Shown here piece by piece: positions 53,101-62,700 of a stretch of 64,000 bases of DNA. The notes under the pieces are model-generated. The model ran no database searches and had not been told where the DNA came from. It saw nothing but the letters and a program-made list of their open reading frames with translations. Numbering within the stretch: position 1 is the stretch's first letter; each line of letters begins with the position of its first letter. A program made the position numbers and the translations under genes. Source of the DNA: Flectobacillus rivi. GTDB lineage: Bacteria > Bacteroidota > Bacteroidia > Cytophagales > Spirosomataceae. Where the stretch lies: contig NZ_JASHIE010000011.1 of assembly GCF_030056655.1 (NCBI RefSeq), positions 124,001-188,000 on the forward strand. Direction: 5' to 3'.

Positions 53101-53626
53101 AGGAAAATAATAATACTGCGTCTTTTTCTGATATGCTGATTTTGAAATTTCCATTCGCATCAGAAGTGGCACCTTTGCTGGTACCTTTTACCGATACGTT
53201 TACCCCTGGCAAAGCATCGCCTGTTTGAGCATCGGTGATTTTTCCACTTACCGAAGTATGGTCTTGCGACTTTGGGCTTGCTTTTAGGACGATTTGATTA
53301 TTTCCAGAAAAACTAAAATCGATATTTCGGTTTGAAAAAATACTATTCAGTACTTGTTTCAAGTTTTGATTTTGGACCGAAAAAGTGAGTTTATCTTTTT
53401 CCGAAATCAAACTTCCTGCATACACGAAACGCACGCCTGTTTGTTTTTCTATTTGTGTTAAAACACTTTCTAGGCTCTGGTTTTGAGCCTGAACCGAAAC
53501 TTTGTTATTCAATACTTCCTGTGCTTGGGATACTTGTGCATGACACATACCAAAGCCTAATGCCAACGACAGTGTGGGCACCGAGATGATTCGCCTTATC
53601 ATTAGCGAGAATCGATTTTTTTGCAT
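50171..53626 (-). CDS. SusC/RagA family TonB-linked outer-membrane transporter with STN domain
   Basis: 1151 residues. Signal peptide (about 1-36), secretin/TonB short N-terminal domain (about 42-112), carboxypeptidase-like regulatory domain (about 124-205; GKITDAQTGDALPGVNV), plug (about 225-350; LNEVVVTALGIKREEKALGY, VLKGPAASALYGSRAGNGAI) and a large barrel ending in TMGANLTISF. The STN domain normally touches an inner-membrane FecR anti-sigma protein, and a FecR gene lies directly upstream. Together these form an inducible uptake system for an oligomeric ligand not identifiable here. Confidence 0.96.
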   Translation of the reverse strand: MQKNRFSLMIRRIISVPTLSLALGFGMCHAQVSQAQEVLNNKVSVQAQNQSLESVLTQIEKQTGVRFVYAGSLISEKDKLTFSVQNQNLKQVLNSIFSNRNIDFSFSGNNQIVLKASPKSQDHTSVSGKITDAQTGDALPGVNVSVKGTSKGATSDANGNFKISISEKDAVLLFSFVGFTSQEVPIKGRNRLNVQLSEDNKYLNEVVVTALGIKREEKALGYSTQKLDGSAVTDAPSNNFMNALSGKVAGLNLTKTDGPMGSSRVTLRGESILDFNSPGALIVVDGEPINTSFQGVGHGAYLGGDSPIDFGSALTDIDPNNIESINVLKGPAASALYGSRAGNGAIIITTKSASKDKKGLGVSFNSYVSVDQVNRWPDYQYQYGQGTAGQNYYSYGTTADGAGTQSTSSAWGPKFDGQSFYQYDSPRDANGAFTERTPWKPYTDNRKNFFEQGVTLSNNISITNVKDKSNTRLSLSQMKNNWILPNTGYERISLGFSNNSQISAKLSTAAKVNYYNKFSDNLPSTGYNNQSIMYFIAFQNPNVNLDWYQPYWLPGKEGLEQNHPFSSLIDNPYLIVYEMLNKSSRHNVTGTMSATYNILKGLDLTVRTGLDMGYEFRSQQRPKNTQKFQAGMYRQQNVFNLESNSDFLLKYKLPLEKTWQVTTSFGGNILKQSQKFTNQLADRLVIPGVYNLANSEQLPLTQSDRAEKRINSLYGFVNLGYKDFAFLDVTGRNDWSSTLPKQNNSFFYPSATLSLVLSQMTNMPNWISYGKIRGAYASVGYDARLGTYNLEKIYNSGTFPGELESPNVIANPNLKPQRNNSFEAGTEWRFFKNRLSLDATVYEQTTIDQILYAPVEYASGYSSSLINMGKVVNKGVELTLNGNPVKNYAGFSWDVTVNWSMNRNKVLELNNETGSVILAKYVGSRVTVEAREGQPLGTIYGLGFKRSPEGQIVFDKDGYPVLTDQFVNLGNTNPDWRGSISNNFKYKNWSLSVLFDIRQGGRIFSLTNSILGEQGKNTATLAGRYDGIIGQGVTLNADGQYVPNTTKATNIVTYYNKWYGRDNVEANTFDASFVKLREARLAYTIPAKVLRKTFLRTASIGIYGRDLFVWSTFPAFDPETSTLDNATITPGLEVGQFPSTRTMGANLTISF

Positions 53627-53771
53627 AAGTTTGCTTAAGATAATAACCTATAAGGGCACCTTGTAAAAGGCGCTACGACGTGGGAATTGTTTGCAAGGTT
53701 AATGAAGCTCGACCCTTCATTGACCTTTTTTTATTTGTAAAATAGTCTAAAACTATATTTTGGACTCGTAT

Positions 53772-54749
53772 TTATTGGCAAATTCCTGTGATAATAACCT
53801 CCTTTCCTTTGATTTGATATTGGATACCTAATGAAGATTGCATCAATTGTAGAACTTCTTCCAAGCTAGCATTTTCGAAAGAAGCAATCCATGTACAATC
53901 TAATAACTGAGGGTTTTTGATTCGAAATGACACCGCATACATTCGTTCTAATTTTCTAAAAACCAAACCCATACGCTCACGTTTGAAGTAAATTTTTCGT
54001 TCCCTCCAACTGATTGACTCTCTGGCATCTTCCACATTTGACTGTTCCAAAACAGCTTTTCCTTTTTGATAAATACATGTTTGATTTGGAAGAATTAAGC
54101 AATTACTAGTTCTATTATTTGCCATTTCTACAGCAACTTTCCCTGTCAATACTGTCACATTTGCTTGTATGTCTTGAGCGTAATCATGCACATCGAAAGT
54201 GGTACCTTTCACCGTAGTGTTCAGGTGTTTTGAGCTCACTACAAAAGGTTGTTGAGGGTTGTGCGTTACCTCAAAATAAGCTTCCCCTTCTAAATATACG
54301 TGACGAGTTTGTCCAAGTAGTTTTGTTGGAAAACGCAAGCTCGAGGCACCATTCAGAAATACCTGTGTACCATCTTCCAAAGTGACGGTAGCGTGTTCAC
54401 CAGCTTTTGTTTTGATGGTCTGATAACTTAATTCATATTCGGGGACTGGTTGGTTGTATCTGTCAATCCATTTCCAAGCCAAGAGAGAAATCAACAACAA
54501 ACTCGCTGCCATTCCAGCACGAAGCCCCCATGAAGATGCCAAACGAATAATTGAAGAAACTTTTTTAGCAGAAACCTTCAGCCAAATTTCTTGTTGAACT
54601 TTTGCTAAAGCCTCCTCGGTGTCGGAAGGTTGCAATGAACTATCCTCATAGAGCGATTGTGCCCATTGATCAAAAAGGGCTTTTCCTTCGGGGCTTTCTT
54701 GACCACTGAGGTATTCTCGTAAAATTCGCTCCTGCTCTTTGGAAATCAT
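53772..54749 (-). CDS. FecR family anti-sigma factor
   Basis: 325 residues. An N-terminal cytoplasmic anti-sigma region (1-70), one membrane segment (about 76-94), then the periplasmic FecR domain (TKAGEHATVTLEDGTQVFLN, YLEGEAYFEVTHNPQQPFVV) and a C-terminal STN-like part (about 250-325) that would contact the SusC signalling domain. It probably releases or activates the ECF sigma factor when SusC binds ligand. It lies between the sigma gene and susC, with a 145-base gap to susC where the sigma-dependent promoter should be. Confidence 0.94.
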   Translation of the reverse strand: MISKEQERILREYLSGQESPEGKALFDQWAQSLYEDSSLQPSDTEEALAKVQQEIWLKVSAKKVSSIIRLASSWGLRAGMAASLLLISLLAWKWIDRYNQPVPEYELSYQTIKTKAGEHATVTLEDGTQVFLNGASSLRFPTKLLGQTRHVYLEGEAYFEVTHNPQQPFVVSSKHLNTTVKGTTFDVHDYAQDIQANVTVLTGKVAVEMANNRTSNCLILPNQTCIYQKGKAVLEQSNVEDARESISWRERKIYFKRERMGLVFRKLERMYAVSFRIKNPQLLDCTWIASFENASLEEVLQLMQSSLGIQYQIKGKEVIITGICQ

Positions 54750-54838
54750 TCATGTAAAGGAAATGGGGATGTTTTCCTTTCCTTTCATGTATGTATTCGT
54801 GCAAGGTAAGTTTTGGTACTATGCTGAAATATGATTTT

Positions 54839-55423
54839 TTAAAAAAAAGTAGATAATAAAAGCCCAAGAGTTGCAAACTCTCTTAATCGAAAACGAACTA
54901 ATTGTAGCGCTTTGGATAATTGATTTTTGACGGTTTGAGGGGAAATTTGAAGCTTTTGGGCAATCTGATCAACTGAGAGTTGCTCGAAACGACTAAGTTG
55001 AAAAACTTCTCTGCATTTTTCTGGCAAAACATCCACCGCTTGATGAATATGATTGTTCAAATCATTGGTCAGGATGGTTTGCTGAGTTGAGAAATCAGAC
55101 TCGGAGGAAGATTGAAGAATTTTCTGGACATATTCTTCCCGCACATATTGTTTTCGAATTTTATCCAATAGTTTATTTCTCACAATAGCAAACAAATAGG
55201 ATTCCGAAAATACAGCAGCATCGATTTGTTCTTTTTGCATCCATAATTGCGCAAAAACATCTTGAATCAAATCTTGGGCATCCTCGGTATTGGGCGTGGT
55301 ACGGCGTGCAAAGACATAGAGCTTTCGCCAGTACTTTTGATAAAGTACCTCAAATGCGTCGGAATCGCCCGCTTGCCATGCTTCAATTATAGCAATATCA
55401 TTTTGAAATTTAGTGTTTGTCAT
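54839..55423 (-). CDS. ECF RNA polymerase sigma factor (FecI-like)
   Basis: 194 residues from the ATG at 55423 (an upstream start at 55447 is less likely). Sigma region 2 (FEVLYQKYWRKLYVFARR, AQDLIQDVFAQLW) and region 4 (LPEKCREVFQLSRFEQLSVD, IAQKLQISPQTVKNQLSKAL) are clear. It belongs to the Bacteroidota family of sigma-70 factors paired with FecR. It should direct transcription of the downstream susCD genes. It is encoded first, with FecR 89 bases downstream. Confidence 0.94.
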   Translation of the reverse strand: MTNTKFQNDIAIIEAWQAGDSDAFEVLYQKYWRKLYVFARRTTPNTEDAQDLIQDVFAQLWMQKEQIDAAVFSESYLFAIVRNKLLDKIRKQYVREEYVQKILQSSSESDFSTQQTILTNDLNNHIHQAVDVLPEKCREVFQLSRFEQLSVDQIAQKLQISPQTVKNQLSKALQLVRFRLREFATLGLLLSTFF

Positions 55424-55610
55424 AACGCAAAACCAATTTTGCCACAAAGGTAAATCTTGATTTTTGCTAAGTCTCGACTAGTACATTATGCTTTTATTAT
55501 GGTATTGTTAGGTATATTTTATTGTAAAGCCTTTTACTAGGTTAACGACAATAATTAAACCTTTTCAATCATTGAAAATCTAAAAGGTCCAACTCTAAGC
55601 ACAACATACT

Positions 55611-57212
55611 ATGACTTTTTCAAGTAAACAAATTAAAGGAGGATTGGAGGAATATAAAGGTGAATGGAGTACGCCACAGATTACTCACTTGCTCAAGCGG
55701 GTAATGTTTGGCGCCAAACCAGCCGATGTAAACTATTTCAAAACCAAAACTTTAAGTCAGTCCGTCGATGAATTATTAAAACCTCAATCGTTTCCTGAGC
55801 CTCCCCTCAACTATTACAATACGAGCGATTATACCGATCCAACAGGCATTGCACTTGGCGCCACTTGGGCATTTGCCGCTTACGGAGATGGCACGCTCAA
55901 TAGTAAGAGGAGAAATAGCTACAAAGCTTGGTGGTTGCAACAGATGTTTTATCAGGGAAGAAGTCTCCACGAGAAAATGATTCTATTTTGGCACAATCAT
56001 TTTTCTACCGAAGCAGATACCGTAAGTGACGCACGCTATTTGTACAAACATCACTCATTACTACGAAAATTTGCTTTGGGTAATTTCAAAACTTTCGTTC
56101 GAGAAATGTCCATTGACCCTGCTATGCTGGTGTATTTGAATGGAAATAAAAATACCAAAACAGCGCCAGACGAAAACTACGGACGAGAGCTACAAGAGCT
56201 CTTTACAATGGGAAAAGGCTCCGACTCAAAGTACACAGAAGACGACGTAAAAGCCGCAGCTAGAGTATTGACAGGCTATGTCGTAAGTGCTCTGACTATC
56301 GATTATAGCTTTACTCCAAGCAGGCATGATACCAGTGATAAAACCTTTTCGTCGTATTACAATAACACGGTCATAAAAGGGAAATCAGGTACAGATGGTA
56401 TGTTAGAACTGGATGAATTAGTCAATATGCTATTTCAAAAAGAAGAATTAAGCAAGTTTATTTGTCGGAAAATTTATCAGTTCTTTGTGCATTATGATTT
56501 GAATGAAAGTGTCGAAAAAAACGTCATTACGCCGCTCGCCGAAATTTTCAGAAAAAATAATTTTGAGATTACTCCAGTCCTTTCTACCCTCTTTAAAAGT
56601 CATTTTTTTTATGATGCACAGCTTTATGGAGCTGTTATCAAATCTCCCCTAGATTTAGTTATTGGAAACCTTCGTGAATTTGATGTGATATTCCCAAATC
56701 CGAAAACGGAATTTGTGGATGTCTACACGTTTTTTGTAGAAGTCGTTCGACAAGGTACGATTATGCAACAAAGTATTGGAGACCCTCCCAACGTAGCTGG
56801 TTGGGCGGCTTATTATCAGCAACCGATATTTTACGAAGCATGGATTACGGCAGATACTTATCCCAAAAGAGTGCAATATACCGACACCATAGTTGCTAAT
56901 GGAATCACCCGTAATGGGAAAAGAATACAGATTGATGTCATTGCTTTTGCCAAGAATTTACCCAAACCCAACGATCCCAATTTGTTGATTACCGATTCCA
57001 TTGCCTTGTTATACAAAGTGCCCGTTTCAGCAGAAAGAATTGAACAACTCAAAAGAGACATACTGCTTTCGGGGCAGTCGAGCGACTACTATTGGACCGA
57101 AATCTGGGATACCATGCTGGTAAGACCGCAAGATACCATGACACTTGTCAAGAGCAAATTACAATCACTTTACCAGTACTTATTGTCATTGCCAGAGTAC
57201 CAATTAACCTAG
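55611..57212 (+). CDS. DUF1800 domain-containing protein
   Basis: 533 residues. Typical DUF1800 blocks: HLLKRVMFGAKPADVNYF, MILFWHNHFSTEADTV, FVREMSIDPAMLVYLNGN, NYGRELQELFTMG, VLTGYVV and SIGDPPNVAGWAAY. There is no signal peptide, as in many family members that pair with a DUF1501 protein; the biochemical role of the family is not established. It diverges from the ECF sigma gene and is followed 238 bases later by a DUF1501 gene, the usual partner. Confidence 0.93.
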   Translation: MTFSSKQIKGGLEEYKGEWSTPQITHLLKRVMFGAKPADVNYFKTKTLSQSVDELLKPQSFPEPPLNYYNTSDYTDPTGIALGATWAFAAYGDGTLNSKRRNSYKAWWLQQMFYQGRSLHEKMILFWHNHFSTEADTVSDARYLYKHHSLLRKFALGNFKTFVREMSIDPAMLVYLNGNKNTKTAPDENYGRELQELFTMGKGSDSKYTEDDVKAAARVLTGYVVSALTIDYSFTPSRHDTSDKTFSSYYNNTVIKGKSGTDGMLELDELVNMLFQKEELSKFICRKIYQFFVHYDLNESVEKNVITPLAEIFRKNNFEITPVLSTLFKSHFFYDAQLYGAVIKSPLDLVIGNLREFDVIFPNPKTEFVDVYTFFVEVVRQGTIMQQSIGDPPNVAGWAAYYQQPIFYEAWITADTYPKRVQYTDTIVANGITRNGKRIQIDVIAFAKNLPKPNDPNLLITDSIALLYKVPVSAERIEQLKRDILLSGQSSDYYWTEIWDTMLVRPQDTMTLVKSKLQSLYQYLLSLPEYQLT

Positions 57213-57246
57213 TTATGAGTGATGAATTGTGAGTTGTGAATTAGTA

Positions 57247-57362
57247 GTGTTCTAAGGATTTCTAACTATTTCAGATTTGGGATTTCTGATTTCGGAAATA
57301 TAGAAGCTTATACTTCCGAAATCCAACATCCGAAATAAACAGTTTTATAATCCTTAGGACAC
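57247..57362 (-). repeat. MITE-like dispersed repeat, copy 3
   Basis: Inverted ends GTGTTCTAAGGATT and AATCCTTAGGACAC (one mismatch). The interior, read on the minus strand, matches copy 2 at 20111-20245 apart from an internal deletion. It lies between the DUF1800 and DUF1501 genes. The adjacent stretch 57214-57246 is an AATTGTGAGTTGTGAATT-type repeat shared with 48454-48477 and 48684-48717. Confidence 0.75.
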
Positions 57363-57450
57363 TAGGTGAATTGTAAGTGAAATATTTTACTCTAATTCAT
57401 TTTGCACAATAAGTTGATTTCGGTATTTCTTCTATCTAAAATCTCTTTTT

Positions 57451-59013
57451 ATGAAACGTAGAGAGTTTGTCCAGCAGTCTATATCAGGATTCTTAATGCC
57501 TGCATTACTCAGTGGTTTTTCGGTGAAAGCCTTGGGAAATGTTGCCAAAAATCAAAGTGGTGACGACAACACGCTTGTGGTTATCCAGCTCAATGGAGGT
57601 AACGACGGTTTAAATACCGTTATCCCTATCGATAAATATGGGCTGTACAAAAATGCTCGCCCAAACATCGCCATTCCAGAGACATCCCTATTGAAGATTT
57701 CTCAAAATGATAATATTGGTCTGCACCCCTCTATGGCAGGAGGCTTGCATAACCTATTTATGGAGGGCAAAGCCAACGTAATACAAAGCGTAGGGTACCC
57801 CAATCCCAACTTTTCCCATTTCAGGGCAACTGATATTTGGAATTCGGCCTCAGATGCCAATCAGTATGTGTATAATGGCTGGCTTGGAAGATATTTGGCT
57901 TTACAACACCCTGCCTATCCCAACAACTATCCTAATGCTCAATTCCCAGACCCTTTGGCCATACAAATTGGCTCTACGGTGAGTACTGCTTTGCAAGGTC
58001 CTGTTTCCTCTATGGGAATGGCTATTACCAACCCTAGCAGTTTCTATAATTTGGTACAAAATAAGGTAGAAGATGCCCCAGATACTTTAGCAGGGAAAGA
58101 ATTGAAGTTTTTGAGAGAAGTAGCCAATCAGACAAATTTATATGCCAGTTCTATTAGAGGAGCAGCGGGCAAAGCTAAAAATTTGGTTACCTACCCAAAT
58201 ACCAATTTGGCAGGACAATTAAAAATCGTGGCAAGCCTTATTGGAGGAGGACTCAAAACGAAGGTGTATTTTGTCAATCTGGGAGGCTTTGATACGCACA
58301 GTAATCAGGTAAATACGACTGCTACCACCACAGGAACGCATGCCAATCTTTGGAAACAAATCTCGGATGCCATCAAAGCCTTTACCGATGATTTGAAAGC
58401 AATGGGCGTATCCAAAAGAGTCGTAGGAATGACCTATTCAGAATTTGGACGTAGGATCAAATCGAATGCCAGTGGCGGAACCGACCACGGAGCAGCCGCC
58501 CCTTTGTTTATGTTTGGGGATATGGTCAATCCCATTGTGTTGGGTACAACGCCAGATATTGCAGCTTCAGTTCAAACAGGCGACAATGTACTCATGCAAT
58601 ATGATTTTCGTTCGGTATATAGTTCTATTCTTGAACAGTTTTTATGTATGAATGCCAGTTGGAAGGACGATGTGTTGTTTAAAGATACCTTTCAATCTTT
58701 ACCACTCATTCGGCCGCAAGCTTGTGGACTTACTCCTGTTGTGGATTTAGATTCTACGGGGGAATACATCTACAATTACCCCAATCCTTTCCAACAAAGT
58801 ACGATTTTGGTATATACTTCAAGAGGCGGCCATAACCTGATTCAAATTTTTGATAACGTAGGAAGACTAATGGACACCCCAGTGGATGGGCTATATCCTG
58901 AAGGTACTTATGATATGCCTGTAGATACTTCAAAATGGAAAAATGACGTCTATTACGCTCGTTTTCAAAATGACTCGTACCAGCAGATTCGAAAAGTGAT
59001 GAAGCATGGGTAA
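57451..59013 (+). CDS. DUF1501 domain-containing protein with T9SS sorting domain
   Basis: 520 residues. A Tat-like leader MKRREFVQQSISGFLMPALL is followed by the DUF1501 core (LVVIQLNGGNDGLNTVIPI, GLHPSMAGGLHNLF, VNLGGFDTHSNQVN, GMTYSEFGRRIKSN, GGTDHGAAAPLFMFGD), related to sulfatase/phosphatase-like folds. The last 80 residues (YNYPNPFQQSTILVYT, IQIFDNVGRLMDTPVDGLYP) form a type IX secretion sorting domain, so the protein should reach the cell surface. A Tat-like leader plus a T9SS domain is unusual; a Sec reading of the leader is also possible. Pairs with the upstream DUF1800 gene. Confidence 0.92.
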   Translation: MKRREFVQQSISGFLMPALLSGFSVKALGNVAKNQSGDDNTLVVIQLNGGNDGLNTVIPIDKYGLYKNARPNIAIPETSLLKISQNDNIGLHPSMAGGLHNLFMEGKANVIQSVGYPNPNFSHFRATDIWNSASDANQYVYNGWLGRYLALQHPAYPNNYPNAQFPDPLAIQIGSTVSTALQGPVSSMGMAITNPSSFYNLVQNKVEDAPDTLAGKELKFLREVANQTNLYASSIRGAAGKAKNLVTYPNTNLAGQLKIVASLIGGGLKTKVYFVNLGGFDTHSNQVNTTATTTGTHANLWKQISDAIKAFTDDLKAMGVSKRVVGMTYSEFGRRIKSNASGGTDHGAAAPLFMFGDMVNPIVLGTTPDIAASVQTGDNVLMQYDFRSVYSSILEQFLCMNASWKDDVLFKDTFQSLPLIRPQACGLTPVVDLDSTGEYIYNYPNPFQQSTILVYTSRGGHNLIQIFDNVGRLMDTPVDGLYPEGTYDMPVDTSKWKNDVYYARFQNDSYQQIRKVMKHG

Positions 59014-59145
59014 ATGGAATGAATAGTTAAAATAAGCAGGAGTTGAGATACTTTGATATAAAAAGCTACCTTTTGTTTGTTGATAGATTTTTGAGCTTTA
59101 GCTAGTGCTAAAATTAGCTCGGATAACAGGGATATTGTGATGGTT

Positions 59146-59191
59146 TATCAAAAAGGCATTCGAAATGAGTTTTTCGAATGCCTTTTTGATA
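59146..59191. terminator. Hairpin terminator downstream of the DUF1501 gene
   Basis: Perfect 20-bp arms (59146-59165 and 59172-59191), 6-base loop TGAGTT, and T-rich ends. It closely parallels 1755-1802 and, as there, is followed about 25 bases later by an AGACGCAA hairpin (59217-59236). The rest of 59014-59432 shows no gene. Confidence 0.8.
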
Positions 59192-59216
59192 TTACATTCC
59201 AAAATGACACATTTTT

Positions 59217-59236
59217 AGACGCAAAGCATTGCATCT
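59217..59236. repeat. AGACGCAA imperfect hairpin, GTAGAGACG family
   Basis: AGACGCAA and TTGCATCT pair with one mismatch and are followed by CTCTAC. Third member of the family seen at 1829-1849 and 34226-34245. Confidence 0.5.
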
Positions 59237-59432
59237 CTACTGATGAATTTGCTATCAACTTGATTTTTTTATCAAATAATAATGGACAATATTGAGCATT
59301 GTTTAGTAAAATAACATCCTAATGTCGTTTATTTTGCCTCGCATATACTTCGCCTAGATAGTAACAAATGAGGAAAATATTTATTGGTAAAGAAATAATT
59401 AACAATACTTACAACTAATACCTTCCAAAATA

Positions 59433-59671
59433 ATGAAACACCTTCTACCATTAGTCTCAATGATTTTCATCGCCTTGGTTGTGCCGATAAATTTCCCTCC
59501 ACTTCAACAATTATTACGGGCAAAGCACTTTTCGAGTATGGTACTCCTGTTGACGGTATGACGATTTATTACCCAGGTATAAAAGGCTCATTTAACAAAA
59601 TAAATTTTACATTTTTCGTAACAGATGATTTTAATGAAAAAGGCGAGTATTCAATTAATCGTCTGCTTTAA
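59433..59671 (+). pseudogene. Frameshifted small lipoprotein remnant
   Basis: From the ATG at 59433 the frame reads MKHLLPLVSMIFIAL, a signal peptide, then leaves frame and stops after 42 codons. In the frame that continues (GCADKFPSTSTIITGKALFE to GEYSINRLL, stop at 59671) a lipobox cysteine and a regulatory-type beta domain appear. One added G at the GG of 59477-59478 would fuse them into IALGCAD, a normal lipobox. Further text after the stop (LRGLKLYPN in another frame) hints at a second lesion. A sequencing error is possible. The parent family was not identified. Confidence 0.55.
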
Positions 59672-59741
59672 GAGGTTTAAAACTCTATCCCAACTAATTA
59701 GATGATTGCGGATAATATTAGCGAGGGTAGAGTATATTTGC

Positions 59742-59774
59742 AAAAAAATCCCGACTACTTATCGTAATCGGGAT
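59742..59774 (-). terminator. Terminator of the giant T9SS protein gene
   Basis: Arms 59748-59758 and 59764-59774 (ATCCCGA core, one G-U) form an 11-bp stem with a 5-base loop. On the minus strand a T run (59742-59747) follows. It begins 7 bases after the stop codon. Confidence 0.85.
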
Positions 59775-59781
59775 GTAATAA

Positions 59782-62700
59782 TTAGAATTTCATCACTTTA
59801 AAAGTTCCTGATTTATTTCCTTTAGAAACTTTGAGGTGATAAACTCCATTTGCAAAACTTTGAAGACTGATTTGGTTTTTACCAGCAAGGAGTTCTGTAT
59901 CAAATACCGACTGTCCCATCATATCAAAAATTTCAGCTTTGATATTTGGCTCGTCACTCGTGATGGTGATATAGTCGCTGGCGGGGTTTGGTCCCACCAA
60001 AACACCTAGTGATTGTAGGTCGTCGATACCTGTGATTAATTCAAGAGTTGCTATAGATTTTGTGCCAACCAATCCTAGTCCACAAGATGTGCTACCTACA
60101 GCAAATATTTTATACTGTGCAGATGGCATAGCCTCTACTGGGTATTCAAATAGGAGCTTGTCTATCGTTACATTTTTTGCAGAGCTTTCATTTTTCCCAA
60201 TTGAAGCTATAACAGGCAAAGTACCATCCACTTTAATTCTTAGACTTACAAGTGCAGTCGAGTTTGCTGTATAAGAATACTTTGTCGTATCAAACTCGGC
60301 CACTAAAGGTGCTCCTATTGTTAAAGGGAAAATATTGGTAGTAGATATACTATTCGCATCGTTACTGATTACTCTGAAACGGTATCCAGTTCCTAATTTT
60401 AAATCACTGGGAATCTGAAAATTCAGTGAATTTTGAACACTCGGTGTTGGAGTTGATGGAAGTGTTCGAAAATTTTCGCCATTTATATCTGATAATTGTA
60501 CTAAAAAAGCAGTATTTGTATCAAAATTTCCTTGAGTAGAAAAGGTAATAGTAGACTTGCTACCTGCACACAATCGAAGATTCGATGTAGTTGTAGAGGG
60601 GGCATTCGTCATAACAACTTTGTCACTTTTAGTATTGACGATTATATTAGCATTACCTGTTGCGATTCCGACTCCACATTCATTATAAACACTTTGTAAA
60701 CTAATAACTTGAGATAGACTAACATTGACAGGAATATATGCAGGATTAGTCTCAGAATAATATACTATTCCTTTTTGAGCATTGGTAAGGGTGTATCCCA
60801 GCATCTGTGGTGAAGAAGATGCAAAAAGTTCGCTTACGGGTTTGGCACTTATATAAGTAGATTGATTAGCATTTACTATACTAGACCCAGATACTACTAC
60901 ATTTGGAGTTGTTTCAACTCGGTAAGTTAGCGTTTGTCCTATTTTATTTCCTGCTACATCACGGAGTACTAAATTGTAACTCCCCAATTTAATAGTAGAT
61001 GGTAACTTCACGATATAGTCTCCAGAGTTTGAAACTTCTACTATTGTAGCAAGAGAGGTCTCTGATGAGTTTTCTAGCAAAAGCTTAAATTTGGCAGAAG
61101 TCGGCAAATCTCCTTTTACTCCTAAGGTAAAAATATAACTTTCATTTTTACAGTATATACTACTAAACGATTTTAAACTCCATGTTACCGTTGGCTTGAG
61201 TGTCACTTTAATGGAGCTCTGTCCATCGTAGATTCCACATCGATTCACTAGGGTTTTTAGTTTATAGACACCTCCTGCTCTTGGCAAGAAATTTATATCA
61301 CTACCATTAAGCGCATCACTATTGAATGAAAAAATTTGATTTTGATCACTTGCGAGATACCCACTAAATTCTAAGTCTCTTACGCCATTATTTTTAAGAG
61401 CTACATATTCTCCTCCATTAATGGTTATTTCATTTTTGCCATCCAAAGAGCTAACATCAATATTAGGGTTGGTCTGATAATTGACCCATTGAGTAGCTGA
61501 CACAAAAGTAGAATCACTTTGGTCTTTCATTCGTATATAATACCAACCCGCTTTAAAGCTTTCAGGAATAATTATTTCGATAGGACTTTGTGTAATATCT
61601 TTCTTAAGAACAGTATAATTTCCAAAGTTTCCAACTTGAGAAATTTCTAATTGAAACACTCCTTTTGGCGAGTTAGGTATCCTTTTTGTTTCAAAAAACG
61701 TAATCGTATGCTTTGCTCCTTTACACAAAAATTGATTATTCTTATCCATAACGATTTCTCGATTACGGTATTTGGCAGTGATAGTCTTATTAATATCTAA
61801 AGTTGCACATGAATTACCAACGCTTTTTATCGTGTAAGTAGTTGTACTTCCATTCATTGGAAGACTGAATAACAAATAACTACTTCCTGATTTAAACACT
61901 TGTCCATTGGTAAGAGTAACAGTATTATTGTCATCATTGGTAGCAAAACTAACACTCGCATCTATTACATGACGCTCATCATAATCAACTAAAATAGTCA
62001 TACTTGATATATCCACTTCAGGTTTTTGACCAACCCTTATTTTCAACATTTCTCCTTGTACTTGAGTATTAACAGCACGGGGTCTTAAATAAATGGGTGA
62101 TGAATAAGAGCGTAAGTTAGCGCTAGGCTTCCAACTCAATTTGTCATTCTTGAACTCAGCAACATTTAAGGCAATTGCTGATCCATAGTTATCAACTATA
62201 TCGAGGACAAATTTTGTATCATTAGCAAAATTTCCTGTTTTTTCTAATAATAAATCATACGTATTTTCTAAACAAACAAAGGAGTTGTATTTTATGGTAG
62301 ATTTAATCTTTAAATAGCTTGTTTGAGGAGCAACACTTACATTGAAGGCTAAATTTAAGTTTGAGGATTCGCCACAAGAATTAGAAACCGATTTAATAGA
62401 AAACTGCTTTGTAGTATCTGCCCAAAAATTTCCTTCAACATTCGTAAAACCGTAGATTGACATCAACGTTTGACCTGTCGAAAGTTCAACCTTATAATCT
62501 CCACCTCCATTGAGCGCTAATCCTAAGTTTACTAGCTTTGGTACGTCCAAGTTTAGATTAGACATTGGATTCGACCATCTGGCTGTAGGAAGTTTACGCA
62601 TTTCAATCGTATAAGCAGTATATGCTCCAATAGGAAGTTTATCCGTAGATAGGGCAATAGCAAACATTCCTGGGGCTTCTGCTACACTAGAAGGAATAAC

